Source of the DNA: Mycolicibacterium vulneris
GTDB lineage: Bacteria > Actinomycetota > Actinomycetes > Mycobacteriales > Mycobacteriaceae
Direction of reading: 5' to 3'
DNA: 64,000 nucleotides
Assembly (NCBI RefSeq): GCF_002104765.1
Contig: NZ_NCXM01000024.1
Span: forward strand, 37,731 to 101,730
Each line of letters starts with the position of its first letter. The stretch's first letter is position 1. Position numbers and translations under genes: made by a program. Positions 1 through 8,553 of this stretch are shown here, piece by piece. The notes beneath the pieces were generated by a model. That model searched no databases. It was not told the origin of the DNA and was given only the letters and a program-made list of their open reading frames with translations.

Positions 1-276
1 ATCGCGAAGTCCTTCGCACGCATCCACTGGCAAAACCTGGCCAACTACGGGATTTTGGCGCTCGAGTTCGAAAATCCCGACGACTACGATTCGGTCGGCC
101 AGGACGATACCCTCCGCATCCAGCATCTGAACGCGATCGACGGTGAGGATGTCCTACAGGTCGACAATGTCGGCAAGGAAGCGTCATTCGCCGTGCGGCA
201 CCGACTCTCGCCACGACAAGTCAAGGATGTGTTGGCCGGCGGCTTGATTCCACGACTCAACCAAGAGCAGGAGTGA
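1..276 (+). CDS. aconitate hydratase family protein, C-terminal end (partial)
   Basis: The reading frame is open from the first base and ends at TGA 274-276, so only the last 91 residues are present. They include IAKSFARIHWQNLANYGIL and GLIPRLNQ, typical of the C-terminal swivel domain of aconitase-family enzymes, which interconvert citrate and isocitrate through an iron-sulfur cluster. The cluster-binding cysteines would lie upstream and cannot be checked. The ending looks more like the shorter (about 650 residue) mitochondrial/archaeal-type aconitase than the long AcnA of mycobacteria, but this is a judgement from a fragment. It converges on the minus-strand operon that ends at 279. Confidence 0.7.
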   Translation: MAKSFARIHWQNLANYGILALEFENPDDYDSVGQDDTLRIQHLNAIDGEDVLQVDNVGKEASFAVRHRLSPRQVKDVLAGGLIPRLNQEQE

Positions 277-278
277 CG

Positions 279-1400
279 TTACAGATACGCCGTCTGATTG
301 ACCAAGCGCACCGAAGACGCTCCGTCGGAATAGAACTCGGCGATGCTCAGCGACGCCAGGTCGAGGTGCAGGCGGTACAGGATGCCGGGCCCGGCGTCCA
401 GCGCCTCGCGCAGCAGCATCTTGATGGGTGTCACGTGCGACACCAACAGCACCGTGGCGCCCTGGTGTCCGGCGACGATCCGGTCACGAACATTCGACAC
501 CCGATCGGCCACAGCGTCGAAACTCTCCCCGCCCGGCGGGGCGGTGCTGGTGTCGCGCAGCCAGCGGCCGTGCAGCTCGGGGTCACGCTCGGCGGCCTCG
601 GCGAACGTCAGCCCCTCCCATGCGCCGAAATCGGTTTCGATCAAGTTCTCGTCGACGGTGACGTCCAGGCCCAGCGCCTTGGCGGCGGTCGCCGCGGTGT
701 CGTAAGCCCGTTGCAGCGGGGAGGCAAAGACCGCCGAAATGCCGCCGCGCTGCGCCAGATAACGCGCCGCCGCGTCGGCCTGTCGCCGCCCCACCTCGGT
801 GAGCGCCGGGTTGCCACGGCCCGAATAGCGGCGGTGGACCGACAACTCGGTCTGGCCGTGGCGTAGCAGCAGCAGCCGGGTCGGGGTGCCGCGTGCGCCG
901 GTCCAGCCGGGCGCCGACGGGGACGGCGTAAGTTCGGGTTTTTCCACCGGGGCGGATTGTTGCGCCGGTTCCGGCTTTTCGATCACGCCGTTGGCCTCGG
1001 CCGCGGCGTCCATCGCCTCGTTGGCCAACCGATCGGCGTGGGTGTTGCGCTCCCGCGGAATCCACGAATAGCTGATGCGCTCGAAGCGTCGTGCCCGGTT
1101 TCGGGCTTCGGCGTGCAGTTCGATCAGGTCGGGGTGCTTGACCTTCCATCGTCCGGACATCTGCTCCACCAGCAGCTTGGAGTCCAGGTACACCGCCGCC
1201 TCGGTGGCGCCCAGGTTCAGGGCGTCGTCCAAACCGGCTATCAGGCCCCGATATTCGGCAACGTTGTTGGTTGCCCGGCCGATGGCCTGCTTGGCCTCCG
1301 CCAGCACGGTCGCGCGGTCCTCGGTCCACACCACCGCGCCGTATCCGGCCGGGCCGGGGTTGCCGCGCGATCCGCCGTCGGCCTCGATGACGACCTTCAC
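279..1400 (-). CDS. bifunctional RNase H / phosphoglycerate mutase-type phosphatase
   Basis: This 373-residue protein fuses two enzymes. Residues 1-140 are an RNase H type I domain: it opens VKVVIEADGGSRGNPGPAGY and has the acidic residues expected for metal-dependent RNA/DNA hybrid cleavage (D in ADGGS, E in NVAEYRGL, D in YLDSK, D in THADRLAN). A proline-rich linker leads to a histidine phosphatase domain with LLLLRHGQTE and the late LLVSHVTPI histidine, the CobC/alpha-ribazole phosphatase family. GTG 1400 is chosen because it overlaps the upstream stop by 4 bases and starts exactly at the domain; the frame stays open further upstream. It matches M. tuberculosis Rv2228c as I recall it. The phosphatase half fits the nearby cobalamin genes cobC and cobD. 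Confidence 0.92.
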   Translation of the reverse strand: MKVVIEADGGSRGNPGPAGYGAVVWTEDRATVLAEAKQAIGRATNNVAEYRGLIAGLDDALNLGATEAAVYLDSKLLVEQMSGRWKVKHPDLIELHAEARNRARRFERISYSWIPRERNTHADRLANEAMDAAAEANGVIEKPEPAQQSAPVEKPELTPSPSAPGWTGARGTPTRLLLLRHGQTELSVHRRYSGRGNPALTEVGRRQADAAARYLAQRGGISAVFASPLQRAYDTAATAAKALGLDVTVDENLIETDFGAWEGLTFAEAAERDPELHGRWLRDTSTAPPGGESFDAVADRVSNVRDRIVAGHQGATVLLVSHVTPIKMLLREALDAGPGILYRLHLDLASLSIAEFYSDGASSVRLVNQTAYL

Positions 1401-2134
1401 TGATCGAACCCCTTGACCCGCAATAGGATCGCGCCGCATTCCGGGCAGCGCACCACATCGTCTTCGGCGGCCGCCGAGATGCGGGACAGCTCGCCGCGGT
1501 CGATCTCGAGCCGGCAGGCCCCACACCGGCGCCCCAGCAGCTGCCCGGCACCGGCGCCTCCCCCGGCCCGCTGCCGTTCGTAGAGGGCGGCGAGTGCCGG
1601 GTCCAGTGCGGCGCTCAGCGACTCACGCCGCGAGGACTGCAACTCGCGGGCCTCGCTGATCTCGGCGACGGCGGCGTCGAGCGCCTCACGCGCGGCGGCC
1701 ATCTCGGCCTCCAGCGACGTGAGCGTCTGCTGCTCGCCGTCCAGCTGCGATTGCAGCTCCTCGCGACGCTCCATCACCTCGAGCAGGGAATCCTCCAGGC
1801 TGGTCTGACGACGCTGGAGGGTCTCCAGCTCGTGCTGGAGATCCGACAGCTGCTTGGCGTCGGTCGCCCCCGACTGCAGCAGCGAGCGGTCGCGGTCCTC
1901 GCGCTGGCGCACCGCGTCGATCTCCGCCTCGAGCCGCGCCACCTGGGCGTCGATGTCCTCGACCGCGATGCGCACCGTGGCCAGCCGGTCACCGGCGGCC
2001 TCGAATTCCACCTGCAGCCGCTCGCAGGCGTCCTGCTCGGGCAGGTGCGTCGCCCGGTGCGTGATGCGGGACAGCTCGGCGTCCAATTTCGACAATTCGA
2101 GCAGAGAACGCTGCTGTGCCACTTCGGCTTTCAT
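1397..2134 (-). CDS. coiled-coil protein with C-terminal zinc ribbon
   Basis: This 245-residue protein has two parts. Residues 1-190 are a long, Glu/Arg/Leu-rich helical region with heptad character (LSKLDAELSRI, LQHELETLQRRQTSLEDSLL). A C4 zinc ribbon follows, with CGACRLEI and CPECGAILL about 20 residues apart. The family (Rv2229c in M. tuberculosis by synteny) is conserved in actinobacteria beside NIF3-like and RNase H genes. Its function is unproven; nucleic-acid binding or scaffolding is an inference from the architecture. It overlaps both neighbours by 4 bases (ATGA at 2131, GTGA at 1397), so it is translationally coupled in the operon. Confidence 0.85.
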   Translation of the reverse strand: MKAEVAQQRSLLELSKLDAELSRITHRATHLPEQDACERLQVEFEAAGDRLATVRIAVEDIDAQVARLEAEIDAVRQREDRDRSLLQSGATDAKQLSDLQHELETLQRRQTSLEDSLLEVMERREELQSQLDGEQQTLTSLEAEMAAAREALDAAVAEISEARELQSSRRESLSAALDPALAALYERQRAGGGAGAGQLLGRRCGACRLEIDRGELSRISAAAEDDVVRCPECGAILLRVKGFDQ

Positions 2135-3279
2135 GACCCGTCACCCCCGGACTCGTTGCCAACCCGCTCGACATTCCAAGGGTCGGTGCGTATCGAGCTC
2201 ACCCGCACCGGGAGCTCCGCACCGAAACGCGACCGCAGCACGCCGGCGGCCTGTTCACACCAAGGGAATTCACTTGCCCAATGTGCCACATCGATCAGAG
2301 CCACATCGGAGGCGCGGCAATGTTCGTCAACCGGGTGGTGGCGCAGGTCGGCCGTCACGTAGGCCTGCACGCCGGCGCCGGCCGCGGCGGCCAGCAGCGA
2401 ATCCCCGGCGCCGCCGCACACGGCGACCCGCGACACCGGCATGTCGGGATCGCCCGCCGCCCGCACTCCCCAGGACGTGCGCGGCAACGCCGCGCTGACG
2501 CGGGAGACGAAGTCGCGCAACGGTTCCGGACGTTCCAACGTCGCGACGCGGCCCAATCCGGCGTCGCCGGGCGGGGGCACCATCGCGAAGATGTCGAACG
2601 CGGGCTCCTCGTAGGGATGGGCGGCGCGCATCGCCGCCAGCACCGCGGCCCGGGAACGCGCGGGCGCGACGACCTCGAACCGGTCTTCGGCCACCCGCTC
2701 GACATTCCCGACGCTGCCCACCGCGGGCGAGGCGCCTTCGTGCGGCAGGAACTGCCCGATGCCGCCGACGGTCCAACTGCAGTGCGAATAGTCCCCGATA
2801 TGGCCGGCCCCGGCCGCGAACACCGCCGCCTGCACCGCTTCGGCGTTCTCGGCGGGCACGTAGACGACCCACTTGTCGATGTCGGGTGCGTCCGATGCCG
2901 GTTCGAGCACGGCCTCGACGCTGAGGCCCAGCGCTTCGGCCAGCGCATCGGAGACACCCGGGCGGGCCGAGTCGGCATTGGTGTGCGCGGTGAACAGCGA
3001 GCGCCCGCTCTGGATCAACCGGTGCACCAGCGCGCCCTTGGGGGTGCTGGCCGCCACGGTGTCCACCCCGCGCAACAGCAGGGGGTGATGGGCCAGCAGC
3101 AGGCTCGCCCGTGGAACCTCGTCGACGACCGCCGGCGTCGCGTCGACCGCGATGGTCACCGACTCGAGCTCGTCGTCGGGGTCACCGCACACCAGGCCCA
3201 CCGAATCCCAGGATTCGGCGAGCCGCGGCGGGTAGGCCTCATCGAGCACCGCGATGACGTCGGCCAGCTTCACGCTCAC
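2131..3279 (-). CDS. NIF3-like dinuclear metal centre protein
   Basis: The product has 382 residues. The N-terminal half begins VSVKLADVIAVLDEAYP and contains ESWDSVGLVCGD and LLLAHHPLLLRGV, where the paired histidines match the dinuclear metal site. The C-terminal half carries GGAGDSLL and YVTADLRHHPVDEH, the second metal-binding segment. A middle insert (HIGDYSHCSWTVGGIGQF and HPYEEPAFD) is the YqfO-type domain found in long family members. GTG 3279 overlaps the cobC stop by 4 bases; the longer open frame up to 3342 has no supporting homology. The family is a hexameric metal hydrolase of uncertain substrate, sometimes annotated as a GTP cyclohydrolase I type 2. It corresponds to Rv2230c. 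Confidence 0.9.
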   Translation of the reverse strand: MSVKLADVIAVLDEAYPPRLAESWDSVGLVCGDPDDELESVTIAVDATPAVVDEVPRASLLLAHHPLLLRGVDTVAASTPKGALVHRLIQSGRSLFTAHTNADSARPGVSDALAEALGLSVEAVLEPASDAPDIDKWVVYVPAENAEAVQAAVFAAGAGHIGDYSHCSWTVGGIGQFLPHEGASPAVGSVGNVERVAEDRFEVVAPARSRAAVLAAMRAAHPYEEPAFDIFAMVPPPGDAGLGRVATLERPEPLRDFVSRVSAALPRTSWGVRAAGDPDMPVSRVAVCGGAGDSLLAAAAGAGVQAYVTADLRHHPVDEHCRASDVALIDVAHWASEFPWCEQAAGVLRSRFGAELPVRVSSIRTDPWNVERVGNESGGDGS

Positions 3280-4328
3280 CGCTGCCCCCCGATGCTCTCC
3301 GGCGTGACCGCCTCCGAAATCGCCTGCACCAACTGCGGCCACTCGCGGCGCACCGCGGCCCGCAGATACCGCTCGTCCAAGCCGACGAACGTATCACAGC
3401 GGCGAATGGCAATTCCCCTGTCATGCAGAGTCTTTCGGATCCGGACCGCGTCGGGCGTGCGGAACAGCACGAACGGAGCCCGGCCGTCGACCACCTCGGC
3501 GCCCGCGGATGCCAGGCCGGCCACCATCTCGGCGCGCAGCCGGGCCAATCGCGCCGCCCCGTCCGCCGCGTCGGCGACGGCCCGGCGGCCGCAGCAATCG
3601 GCGATGGCCGTCAGTTGCAACGTCCCCACCGGCCAGTGCGCCCGCTGCGCGGTCAGCCGCGCCAGCACCTCCGGGGAACCCAGCGCATAGCCCACCCGCA
3701 ACCCGGCCAGCGCCCACGTCTTGGTCAGGCTGCGCAGCACCAGCACGTCGGGCAGCGCGTCACCGGCCAGCGACTGCGGCTCACCGGGGATCGAGTCGGC
3801 GAACGCCTCGTCGACCACCAGGATCCGTCCGGGCCGGCGCAACGCGAGCAGTTGTTCGCGGGTGTGCAGCACCGAGGTGGGGTTGGTGGGGTTACCCACC
3901 ACGACAAGGTCGGCGTCGTCGGGGACGGCTGCACCGGCCAGGCCGAACGGCGGCTCCAGCACGACGTGGTGCACCGGCACCCCGGCCGCGGCCAGCGCGA
4001 CGGCCGGCTCGGTGAACGCCGGCGCGATGATCGCCGCCCGCCGCGGACGCAGGCTGCCCAGCAGGGCGAACGCCTCGGCCACCCCGGCCAGCGGCAGCAC
4101 CTCGTCGCGGGTCCGGCCGTGTCGCTCGGCGGCCGCGTCCTGCGCCCGGCGGACGTCGTCGAGGCTCGGGTAGCGCGCCAGATCGGGCAGCCGTTCGGCC
4201 AGCCGTCGCAGCAGCCACTCCGGCGGTTGGCCGTGCCGGACGTTGACGGCGAAATCCAGCATCCCGGGCGCGACGGCCTGATCACCGTGGTAACGCGCCG
4301 CAGGCGGGCTCAGGTTCAGACTCGCCAT
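3276..4328 (-). CDS. cobC: CobC-type PLP-dependent aminotransferase (threonine-phosphate decarboxylase-like)
   Basis: This is a 350-residue fold-type I aminotransferase. The cofactor lysine is in VLRSLTKTWALAGLRVGY, the active-site Asp in ILVVDEAFADS, and the asparagine loop in VVVGNPTNPTSVLH. YHGDQAVAPGMLDFAVNVR at the N-terminus is typical of CobC/CobD-type enzymes that make the aminopropanol linker of cobalamin by decarboxylating threonine phosphate. It is first in the minus-strand operon with the NIF3-like, zinc-ribbon and RNase H/phosphatase genes; cobD lies 2 kb away. By position it matches Rv2231c. Substrate choice within the family cannot be read from sequence, so a histidinol-phosphate aminotransferase-like role is the alternative. 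Confidence 0.87.
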   Translation of the reverse strand: MASLNLSPPAARYHGDQAVAPGMLDFAVNVRHGQPPEWLLRRLAERLPDLARYPSLDDVRRAQDAAAERHGRTRDEVLPLAGVAEAFALLGSLRPRRAAIIAPAFTEPAVALAAAGVPVHHVVLEPPFGLAGAAVPDDADLVVVGNPTNPTSVLHTREQLLALRRPGRILVVDEAFADSIPGEPQSLAGDALPDVLVLRSLTKTWALAGLRVGYALGSPEVLARLTAQRAHWPVGTLQLTAIADCCGRRAVADAADGAARLARLRAEMVAGLASAGAEVVDGRAPFVLFRTPDAVRIRKTLHDRGIAIRRCDTFVGLDERYLRAAVRREWPQLVQAISEAVTPESIGGQR

Positions 4329-4409
4329 CAGGGAAACACTAGTGGGCCGTGCGGGCCGGGCGGAGCAACACCGTCACACCCGGCTACACCCATCGAGGAC
4401 AATGGTGAG

Positions 4410-5111
4410 GTGACAGGCACAACGTCAGCCGATCGCCGGGCCCCCGGCGACGCCACCGCCCCGGGTGGGGCGCAGTTGGTGATCTTCGATCTGGACGGCA
4501 CGCTGACCGACTCCGCGGAGGGGATCGTCGCCAGCTTCCTGCACGCGCTCGCGCACATCGGCGCCCCGGTGCCGCCCGGCGACCTCGTCGCGCAGATCGT
4601 GGGCCCGCCGATGGACGACACCTTCCGGGCCATGGAGCTCGGCGACGACGCCGAGGAGGCGATCGCGGCCTTTCGCGCCGAGTACGGGGCCCGGGGCTGG
4701 GCGATGAACGCGCTCTTCGACGGGATCGAGGCGCTGCTGGTGGACCTGCGCGCCGCTGGTGTGCGGCTGGCGGTGGCCACCTCCAAGCTGGAGCCGACGG
4801 CCCGGCGCATCCTCGCCCACTTCGGGCTCGACCAGCACTTCGAGGTCATCGCCGGCGCGAGCCCCGACGGTTCACGCAAGGCCAAGGTCGAGGTGCTGGC
4901 CCACGCCCTGTCACAGCTGGAACCGCTGCCCGACCGGGTGCTGATGGTCGGTGACCGCAGCCACGACGTGCACGGCGCGGCCGCCCACGGCATCGACACC
5001 GTGGTGGTCGGCTGGGGTTACGGCAAGGCCGACTTTCCCGACCGCGCGGCCGCATCCGGCGTGACGCACGCCGCGACCATCGACGAATTACGGAGGGCGC
5101 TGGGTGTCTGA
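4410..5111 (+). CDS. ptkA: HAD-superfamily protein, PtkA-type protein tyrosine kinase
   Basis: The 233-residue HAD protein has motif I LVIFDLDGTLTDSAEGI, motif II LAVATSKLEPTARR, and motif IV VLMVGDRSHDVHGA. Such domains usually act as phosphoglycolate phosphatases. In M. tuberculosis the protein in this position, directly before ptpA (Rv2232), is described as the tyrosine kinase PtkA, which phosphorylates PtpA. The name here rests on that synteny. GTG 4410 is the first good start after the divergent cobC. The protein is shorter than the roughly 290 residues I recall for PtkA, lacking most of its N-terminal extension; the frame is open upstream, so a longer form is possible. It overlaps ptpA by 8 bases. 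Confidence 0.83.
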   Translation: MTGTTSADRRAPGDATAPGGAQLVIFDLDGTLTDSAEGIVASFLHALAHIGAPVPPGDLVAQIVGPPMDDTFRAMELGDDAEEAIAAFRAEYGARGWAMNALFDGIEALLVDLRAAGVRLAVATSKLEPTARRILAHFGLDQHFEVIAGASPDGSRKAKVEVLAHALSQLEPLPDRVLMVGDRSHDVHGAAAHGIDTVVVGWGYGKADFPDRAAASGVTHAATIDELRRALGV

Positions 5112-5610
5112 CGCCGCGACGAGCGAACCGCTGCACGTCACGTTCGTGTGCACCGGCAACATCTGCCGTTCGGTGATGGCCGAGAAGATGTTCGCCGACC
5201 AGCTGCGCCGGCGCGGCCTGGCCGACGCGGTGCGAGTGAGCAGTGCCGGCACCGGCAACTGGCACGTCGGTGAGTGCGCCGACGAGCGGGCCGCCGGCGT
5301 GCTGCGCGCCCACGGCTACGCATGCGAGCACCGCGCCACCCAGGTCGACGCCGAACACCTGGGCGCCGACCTGGTGGTGGCCCTGGACCGCAACCACGCC
5401 CGAATGCTGCGGCACCTGGGCGCCGACGAGGACCGCGTCCGGATGCTGCGGTCTTTCGATCCGCGCACCGGCGCGCACACCCCCGACGTCGACGACCCGT
5501 ACTACGGCGACGTTGGGGACTTCGAGCGCGTGTACACGGTCATCGAGGCCGCGCTGCCGGGCCTGCATGACTGGGTCGACGAGCGGCTCGCGCAGAACGG
5601 ATCCACGTGA
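5104..5610 (+). CDS. ptpA: low-molecular-weight protein tyrosine phosphatase PtpA
   Basis: The product has 168 residues. The P-loop VTFVCTGNICRSVMAEKM supplies nucleophile Cys16 and Arg22. The general-acid loop DVDDPYYGD has Asp131 and the tyrosine pair Tyr133/Tyr134, the residues reported as PtkA targets in M. tuberculosis PtpA. PtpA is a secreted effector there that dephosphorylates host proteins in macrophages; it has no classical signal peptide, and none is seen here. It lies between ptkA (8-base overlap) and the SURF1 gene (4-base overlap), so all three should be co-transcribed. GTG start. Confidence 0.95.
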   Translation: MSDAATSEPLHVTFVCTGNICRSVMAEKMFADQLRRRGLADAVRVSSAGTGNWHVGECADERAAGVLRAHGYACEHRATQVDAEHLGADLVVALDRNHARMLRHLGADEDRVRMLRSFDPRTGAHTPDVDDPYYGDVGDFERVYTVIEAALPGLHDWVDERLAQNGST

Positions 5611-6452
5611 TGCGCCGCCTGCCCTTTCCGCTGCGCCCGGGCTGGATCGTGCTGGCCCTGGTGGTGGTCGCCTTCGCCTATCTGTGCTTCACGGTGCTCG
5701 CACCGTGGCAGCTGGGCAAGCACAGCAGGACGTCGCAGGAGAACCGCCAGATCGAATCCTCGCTGAACACCCCGCCCGTCCCGCTGAAAACACTACTGCC
5801 GCAGCAGAATTCAGCGGCTCCCGGCGCCCAGTGGCGCCAGGTCACCGCCACCGGGCACTACCTGCCCGACGTGCAGGTGCTGGCCCGGTTGCGGGTGATC
5901 GATTCGAAGCCGGCGTTCGAGGTGCTGGCGCCGTTCGTCGTCGACGGCGGACCGACCGTCCTGGTCGACCGCGGCTACGTGCGGCCCCTGGAGGGGTCCC
6001 ATGTCCCGCCCATCCCCCGCCCCCCGACGCAGACGGTGACCATCACGGCGCGGCTGCGCAACTCCGAGACCGCCGCGGTGAACAAGGATCCCTTCGTGGG
6101 AGACGGTGTGCAGCAGGTGTATTCGATCGACACCGAACAGGTGGCGGTGCTGACCAAGGTCCCGCTGGCCGGGCCCTACCTGCAACTGATCGACGGTCAG
6201 CCCGGCGGCCTCGGCGTGGTCGGCGTGCCGCAGCTGGACGCCGGTCCGTTCCTGTCCTATGGCATCCAGTGGATCGCGTTCGGCATCCTCGCCCCGATCG
6301 GATTGGGCTACTTCGCCTACTCGGAGATCCGTGCCCGCCGCCAGGAGAAGCAACACCGGCCGTCGCCCGAGGTGGCACCCACGCCCGATGTGCCCGACGT
6401 ACCGCAGTCCGTGGAGGCCAAACTCGCCGATCGCTACGGCCGGCGGCGGTAA
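5607..6452 (+). CDS. SURF1 family cytochrome oxidase biogenesis protein
   Basis: This is a 281-residue membrane protein with the SURF1 layout: an N-terminal transmembrane helix (about residues 10-33, WIVLALVVVAFAYLCFTVLA) followed at once by the family signature APWQLGKHSRTSQEN, a periplasmic domain with VLVDRGYVRP, and a second transmembrane helix near residues 213-236 (LSYGIQWIAFGILAPIGLGYFAY). SURF1 proteins help assemble haem-copper oxidases, including the haem a site. GTG 5607 overlaps the ptpA stop; ATG 5610 is equally possible. It matches Rv2235. Its 3' end overlaps convergent cobD by 19 bases. Confidence 0.9.
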   Translation: MMRRLPFPLRPGWIVLALVVVAFAYLCFTVLAPWQLGKHSRTSQENRQIESSLNTPPVPLKTLLPQQNSAAPGAQWRQVTATGHYLPDVQVLARLRVIDSKPAFEVLAPFVVDGGPTVLVDRGYVRPLEGSHVPPIPRPPTQTVTITARLRNSETAAVNKDPFVGDGVQQVYSIDTEQVAVLTKVPLAGPYLQLIDGQPGGLGVVGVPQLDAGPFLSYGIQWIAFGILAPIGLGYFAYSEIRARRQEKQHRPSPEVAPTPDVPDVPQSVEAKLADRYGRRR

Positions 6453-7390
6453 CCCGACAGGTACACCACTAGCCCCGCCGACACCGCAGCGCCGGTTTGC
6501 ACCAGCGACGACAGGGCCACCGCGCGCCGCAGGTCGGTCACCGCCGGGGCCCGGCCGTCGCCGAGGGTGGGCCGGATCTGCAGCTCGTGGCGGTACTGCG
6601 TGGGCCCGCCCAGGCGCACGCCCAGCGCCCCGGCGAAGGCCGCCTCGACGACGCCGGCGTTGGGGCTGGGATGGCGGGCGGCATCGCGGCGCCAGGCCCG
6701 CGCCGCGCCCGACGGCGATCCGCCGACGAGCGGCGCCAGCAGCACCGCCAGCGACGCGGTCACCCGCGCGGCGGCGTAGTTGGCGACGTCATCCAATCTC
6801 GCTGCGGCCCAACCGAATCGGAGATAGCGCGGCGAGCGGTAACCCACCATCGAGTCCAGGGTGTTGATGCCGCGATACACCAGCACGGCGGGCACGCCAC
6901 CGGCCGCCGCGCACAGCAGCGGCGCCACCTGGGCGTCGGAGGTGTTCTCGGCGATCGATTCCAGTGCCGCGCGGGCCAGGCCGGCTTCGTCCAGTGACGC
7001 CGGATCGCGCCCACACAGCGACGGCAGCAGCCGGCGTGCGGCGTCGACGTCGCCGCGTTCCAACAGCTCCGACATGTCCAGGCCGGTGCGCGCCAACGAG
7101 GTTCCGCCCAACGCGACCCAGGTGGCCGCGCCGGCCGCCGCGAGCGACCACACCCGGCCGCGCCGCGCCGCGGCCCGTTCCACCGCCAGGCCCAGCAGGC
7201 CCAGCGCCCCGATCAGCACGCCCACGTGGGCCACCCCGGCGACCCGGCTGTCGCGGTAGGTCACATTCTCCAGCGCCGCCGCGGCCCGGCCGAACTGCGC
7301 GACCGGATGGCCGCGGCGCGGGTCGCCCAGCGCGCGGTCGGCCAGATAGCCGATCGCCACGCCCGCGATCCGGGTCCGCCTCGCAACCAC
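6434..7390 (-). CDS. cobD: adenosylcobinamide-phosphate synthase CobD/CbiB
   Basis: The 318-residue integral membrane protein opens with GYLADRALGDPRRGHPVAQFG, the hallmark of CobD/CbiB, and has LARAALESIAENTSDAQVAP, the most conserved family segment, followed by YRGINTLDSMVGYR. It joins the aminopropanol phosphate linker to adenosylcobyric acid late in cobalamin synthesis. Several hydrophobic segments place it in the membrane. It corresponds to Rv2236c. Its end overlaps the SURF1 gene tail by 19 bases on the other strand. Confidence 0.93.
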   Translation of the reverse strand: MVARRTRIAGVAIGYLADRALGDPRRGHPVAQFGRAAAALENVTYRDSRVAGVAHVGVLIGALGLLGLAVERAAARRGRVWSLAAAGAATWVALGGTSLARTGLDMSELLERGDVDAARRLLPSLCGRDPASLDEAGLARAALESIAENTSDAQVAPLLCAAAGGVPAVLVYRGINTLDSMVGYRSPRYLRFGWAAARLDDVANYAAARVTASLAVLLAPLVGGSPSGAARAWRRDAARHPSPNAGVVEAAFAGALGVRLGGPTQYRHELQIRPTLGDGRAPAVTDLRRAVALSSLVQTGAAVSAGLVVYLSGYRRRP

Positions 7391-7425
7391 CTCGGCAGCG
7401 TCTCACACCCCCGCGTCCCCGCCGA

Positions 7426-7629
7426 CTAGGCGACCGCCACGATCACGACGACGATGACCAGCACGATCAGGACGTTCAGCGTCCACCACAGCCCCCAGCC
7501 GTGTCTGAACTTGCCGGCGGTGCGCGTCATCTGGGGGCTGGCCGACGGGACGACGCCCGATTTCCCGCCTGGCGACAGGTTCGGCGGGTCGGGGGGTGGA
7601 GGACTTTCATTGCCAGGTTCAGTGCTCAT
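7426..7629 (-). CDS. small single-pass membrane protein, unknown function
   Basis: A 67-residue product if translation begins at ATG 7629 (MSTEPGNESPPPPDPP). The first half is proline-rich and polar. The second half is one transmembrane segment, WWTLNVLIVLVIVVVIVAVA, running to the C-terminus, which suggests a cytoplasmic tail and membrane anchor. An in-frame start at 7647 would add six residues (MGTHGR). I do not recognise the family. It lies between cobD and the divergent MpaB-like gene. The codon pattern and sharp hydrophobicity change support a real gene. Confidence 0.6.
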   Translation of the reverse strand: MSTEPGNESPPPPDPPNLSPGGKSGVVPSASPQMTRTAGKFRHGWGLWWTLNVLIVLVIVVVIVAVA

Positions 7630-7737
7630 CCGGCCATGCGTGCCCATTCTCGGGTGGATATAACGCGGAGATCATTGATCGTGCCGATCCGGCGATGGTC
7701 TACTCGAAGGCATGAGTCCCGGCAGGCATGGTGCGCG

Positions 7738-8553
7738 GTGAAGCGTCCCGCGACCCGGGTCGCCGACCTGCTGAACCCGGCGGCGGCGTTGCTGCCGGCC
7801 GCGAACGTCATCATGCAGTTGTCGTTGCCCGGCGTCGGCTATGGAGTGCTGGAAAGCCCGGTGGACAGCGGCAACGTCTACAAGCATCCGTTCAAGCGGG
7901 CCCGCACCACCGGCACTTATCTGGCGGCGGCGACCATCGGGACCGAGTACGACCGTGCGTTGATCTGCGCGGCAGTCGACGTCGCCCACCGGCAGGTCCG
8001 GTCGACGTCGTCGAGCCCGATGTCCTACAACGCTTTTGACCCCAAGTTGCAGCTGTGGGTGGCGGCGTGCCTGTACCGGTACTTCATCGACCAGCACGAG
8101 TTCCTGCACGGCCCGCTGGATGACGCGACGGCCGACGCGGTCTACCGAGACGCCAGCAAGTTGGGCACGACACTGCAAGTGCCCGAGCGGATGTGGCCGC
8201 CGGACCGGGCCGCGTTCGACGAGTACTGGAAACGCTCCCTCGACGAGCTGCGCATCGACCCTCCGGTGCGCGAGCATCTGCATGGCGTGGCTGCGTTGGC
8301 GTTCCTGCCGTGGCCTCTGCGGGTGCTGGCGGGGCCGTTCAACCTGTTCGCGACGACGGGGTTTCTGGCTCCTGAGTTCCGGGAGTTGATGGGGCTGGAC
8401 TGGTCGCCGGGCCGGCAGCGCCGCTTCGACTGGCTGCTGGCGGCCCTGCGGCTGGCCGACCGGCTGATCCCGCACCGGGCCTGGATCTTCGGTTACCGGC
8501 TCTACCTGCGGGACATGCGATCCCGCGCGCGCCAGGGCCGGCGGATCGTCTAG
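7738..8553 (+). CDS. MpaB/latex-clearing-protein-like oxygenase family protein (DUF2236)
   Basis: This 271-residue protein has the DUF2236/MpaB pattern: NPFKR-like (YKHPFKRARTTGTYLAAATIG), then VDVAHRQVR, then WVAACLYRYFIDQHEFLHGPL, where conserved His and Arg residues would hold haem b in characterised relatives. GTG 7738 is the only in-frame start near the homology. It corresponds to Rv2237. Function is inferred from the family only: members oxidise rubber, mycophenolic acid or unknown lipids. The stop is directly followed by the start of the broken SDR gene at 8554, so the two were once coupled. Confidence 0.8.
   Translation: MKRPATRVADLLNPAAALLPAANVIMQLSLPGVGYGVLESPVDSGNVYKHPFKRARTTGTYLAAATIGTEYDRALICAAVDVAHRQVRSTSSSPMSYNAFDPKLQLWVAACLYRYFIDQHEFLHGPLDDATADAVYRDASKLGTTLQVPERMWPPDRAAFDEYWKRSLDELRIDPPVREHLHGVAALAFLPWPLRVLAGPFNLFATTGFLAPEFRELMGLDWSPGRQRRFDWLLAALRLADRLIPHRAWIFGYRLYLRDMRSRARQGRRIV

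Noticed and set aside
3423..4409. Long plus-strand extension in frame with ptkA
   Set aside because: It runs antisense to cobC and has no homology; the HAD domain starts just after GTG 4410.
2131..7390. Cobalamin riboswitch near cobC or cobD
   Set aside because: I looked upstream of cobC (4329-4409) and cobD (7391-7425) and saw no B12-box-like sequence; the gaps are too short.
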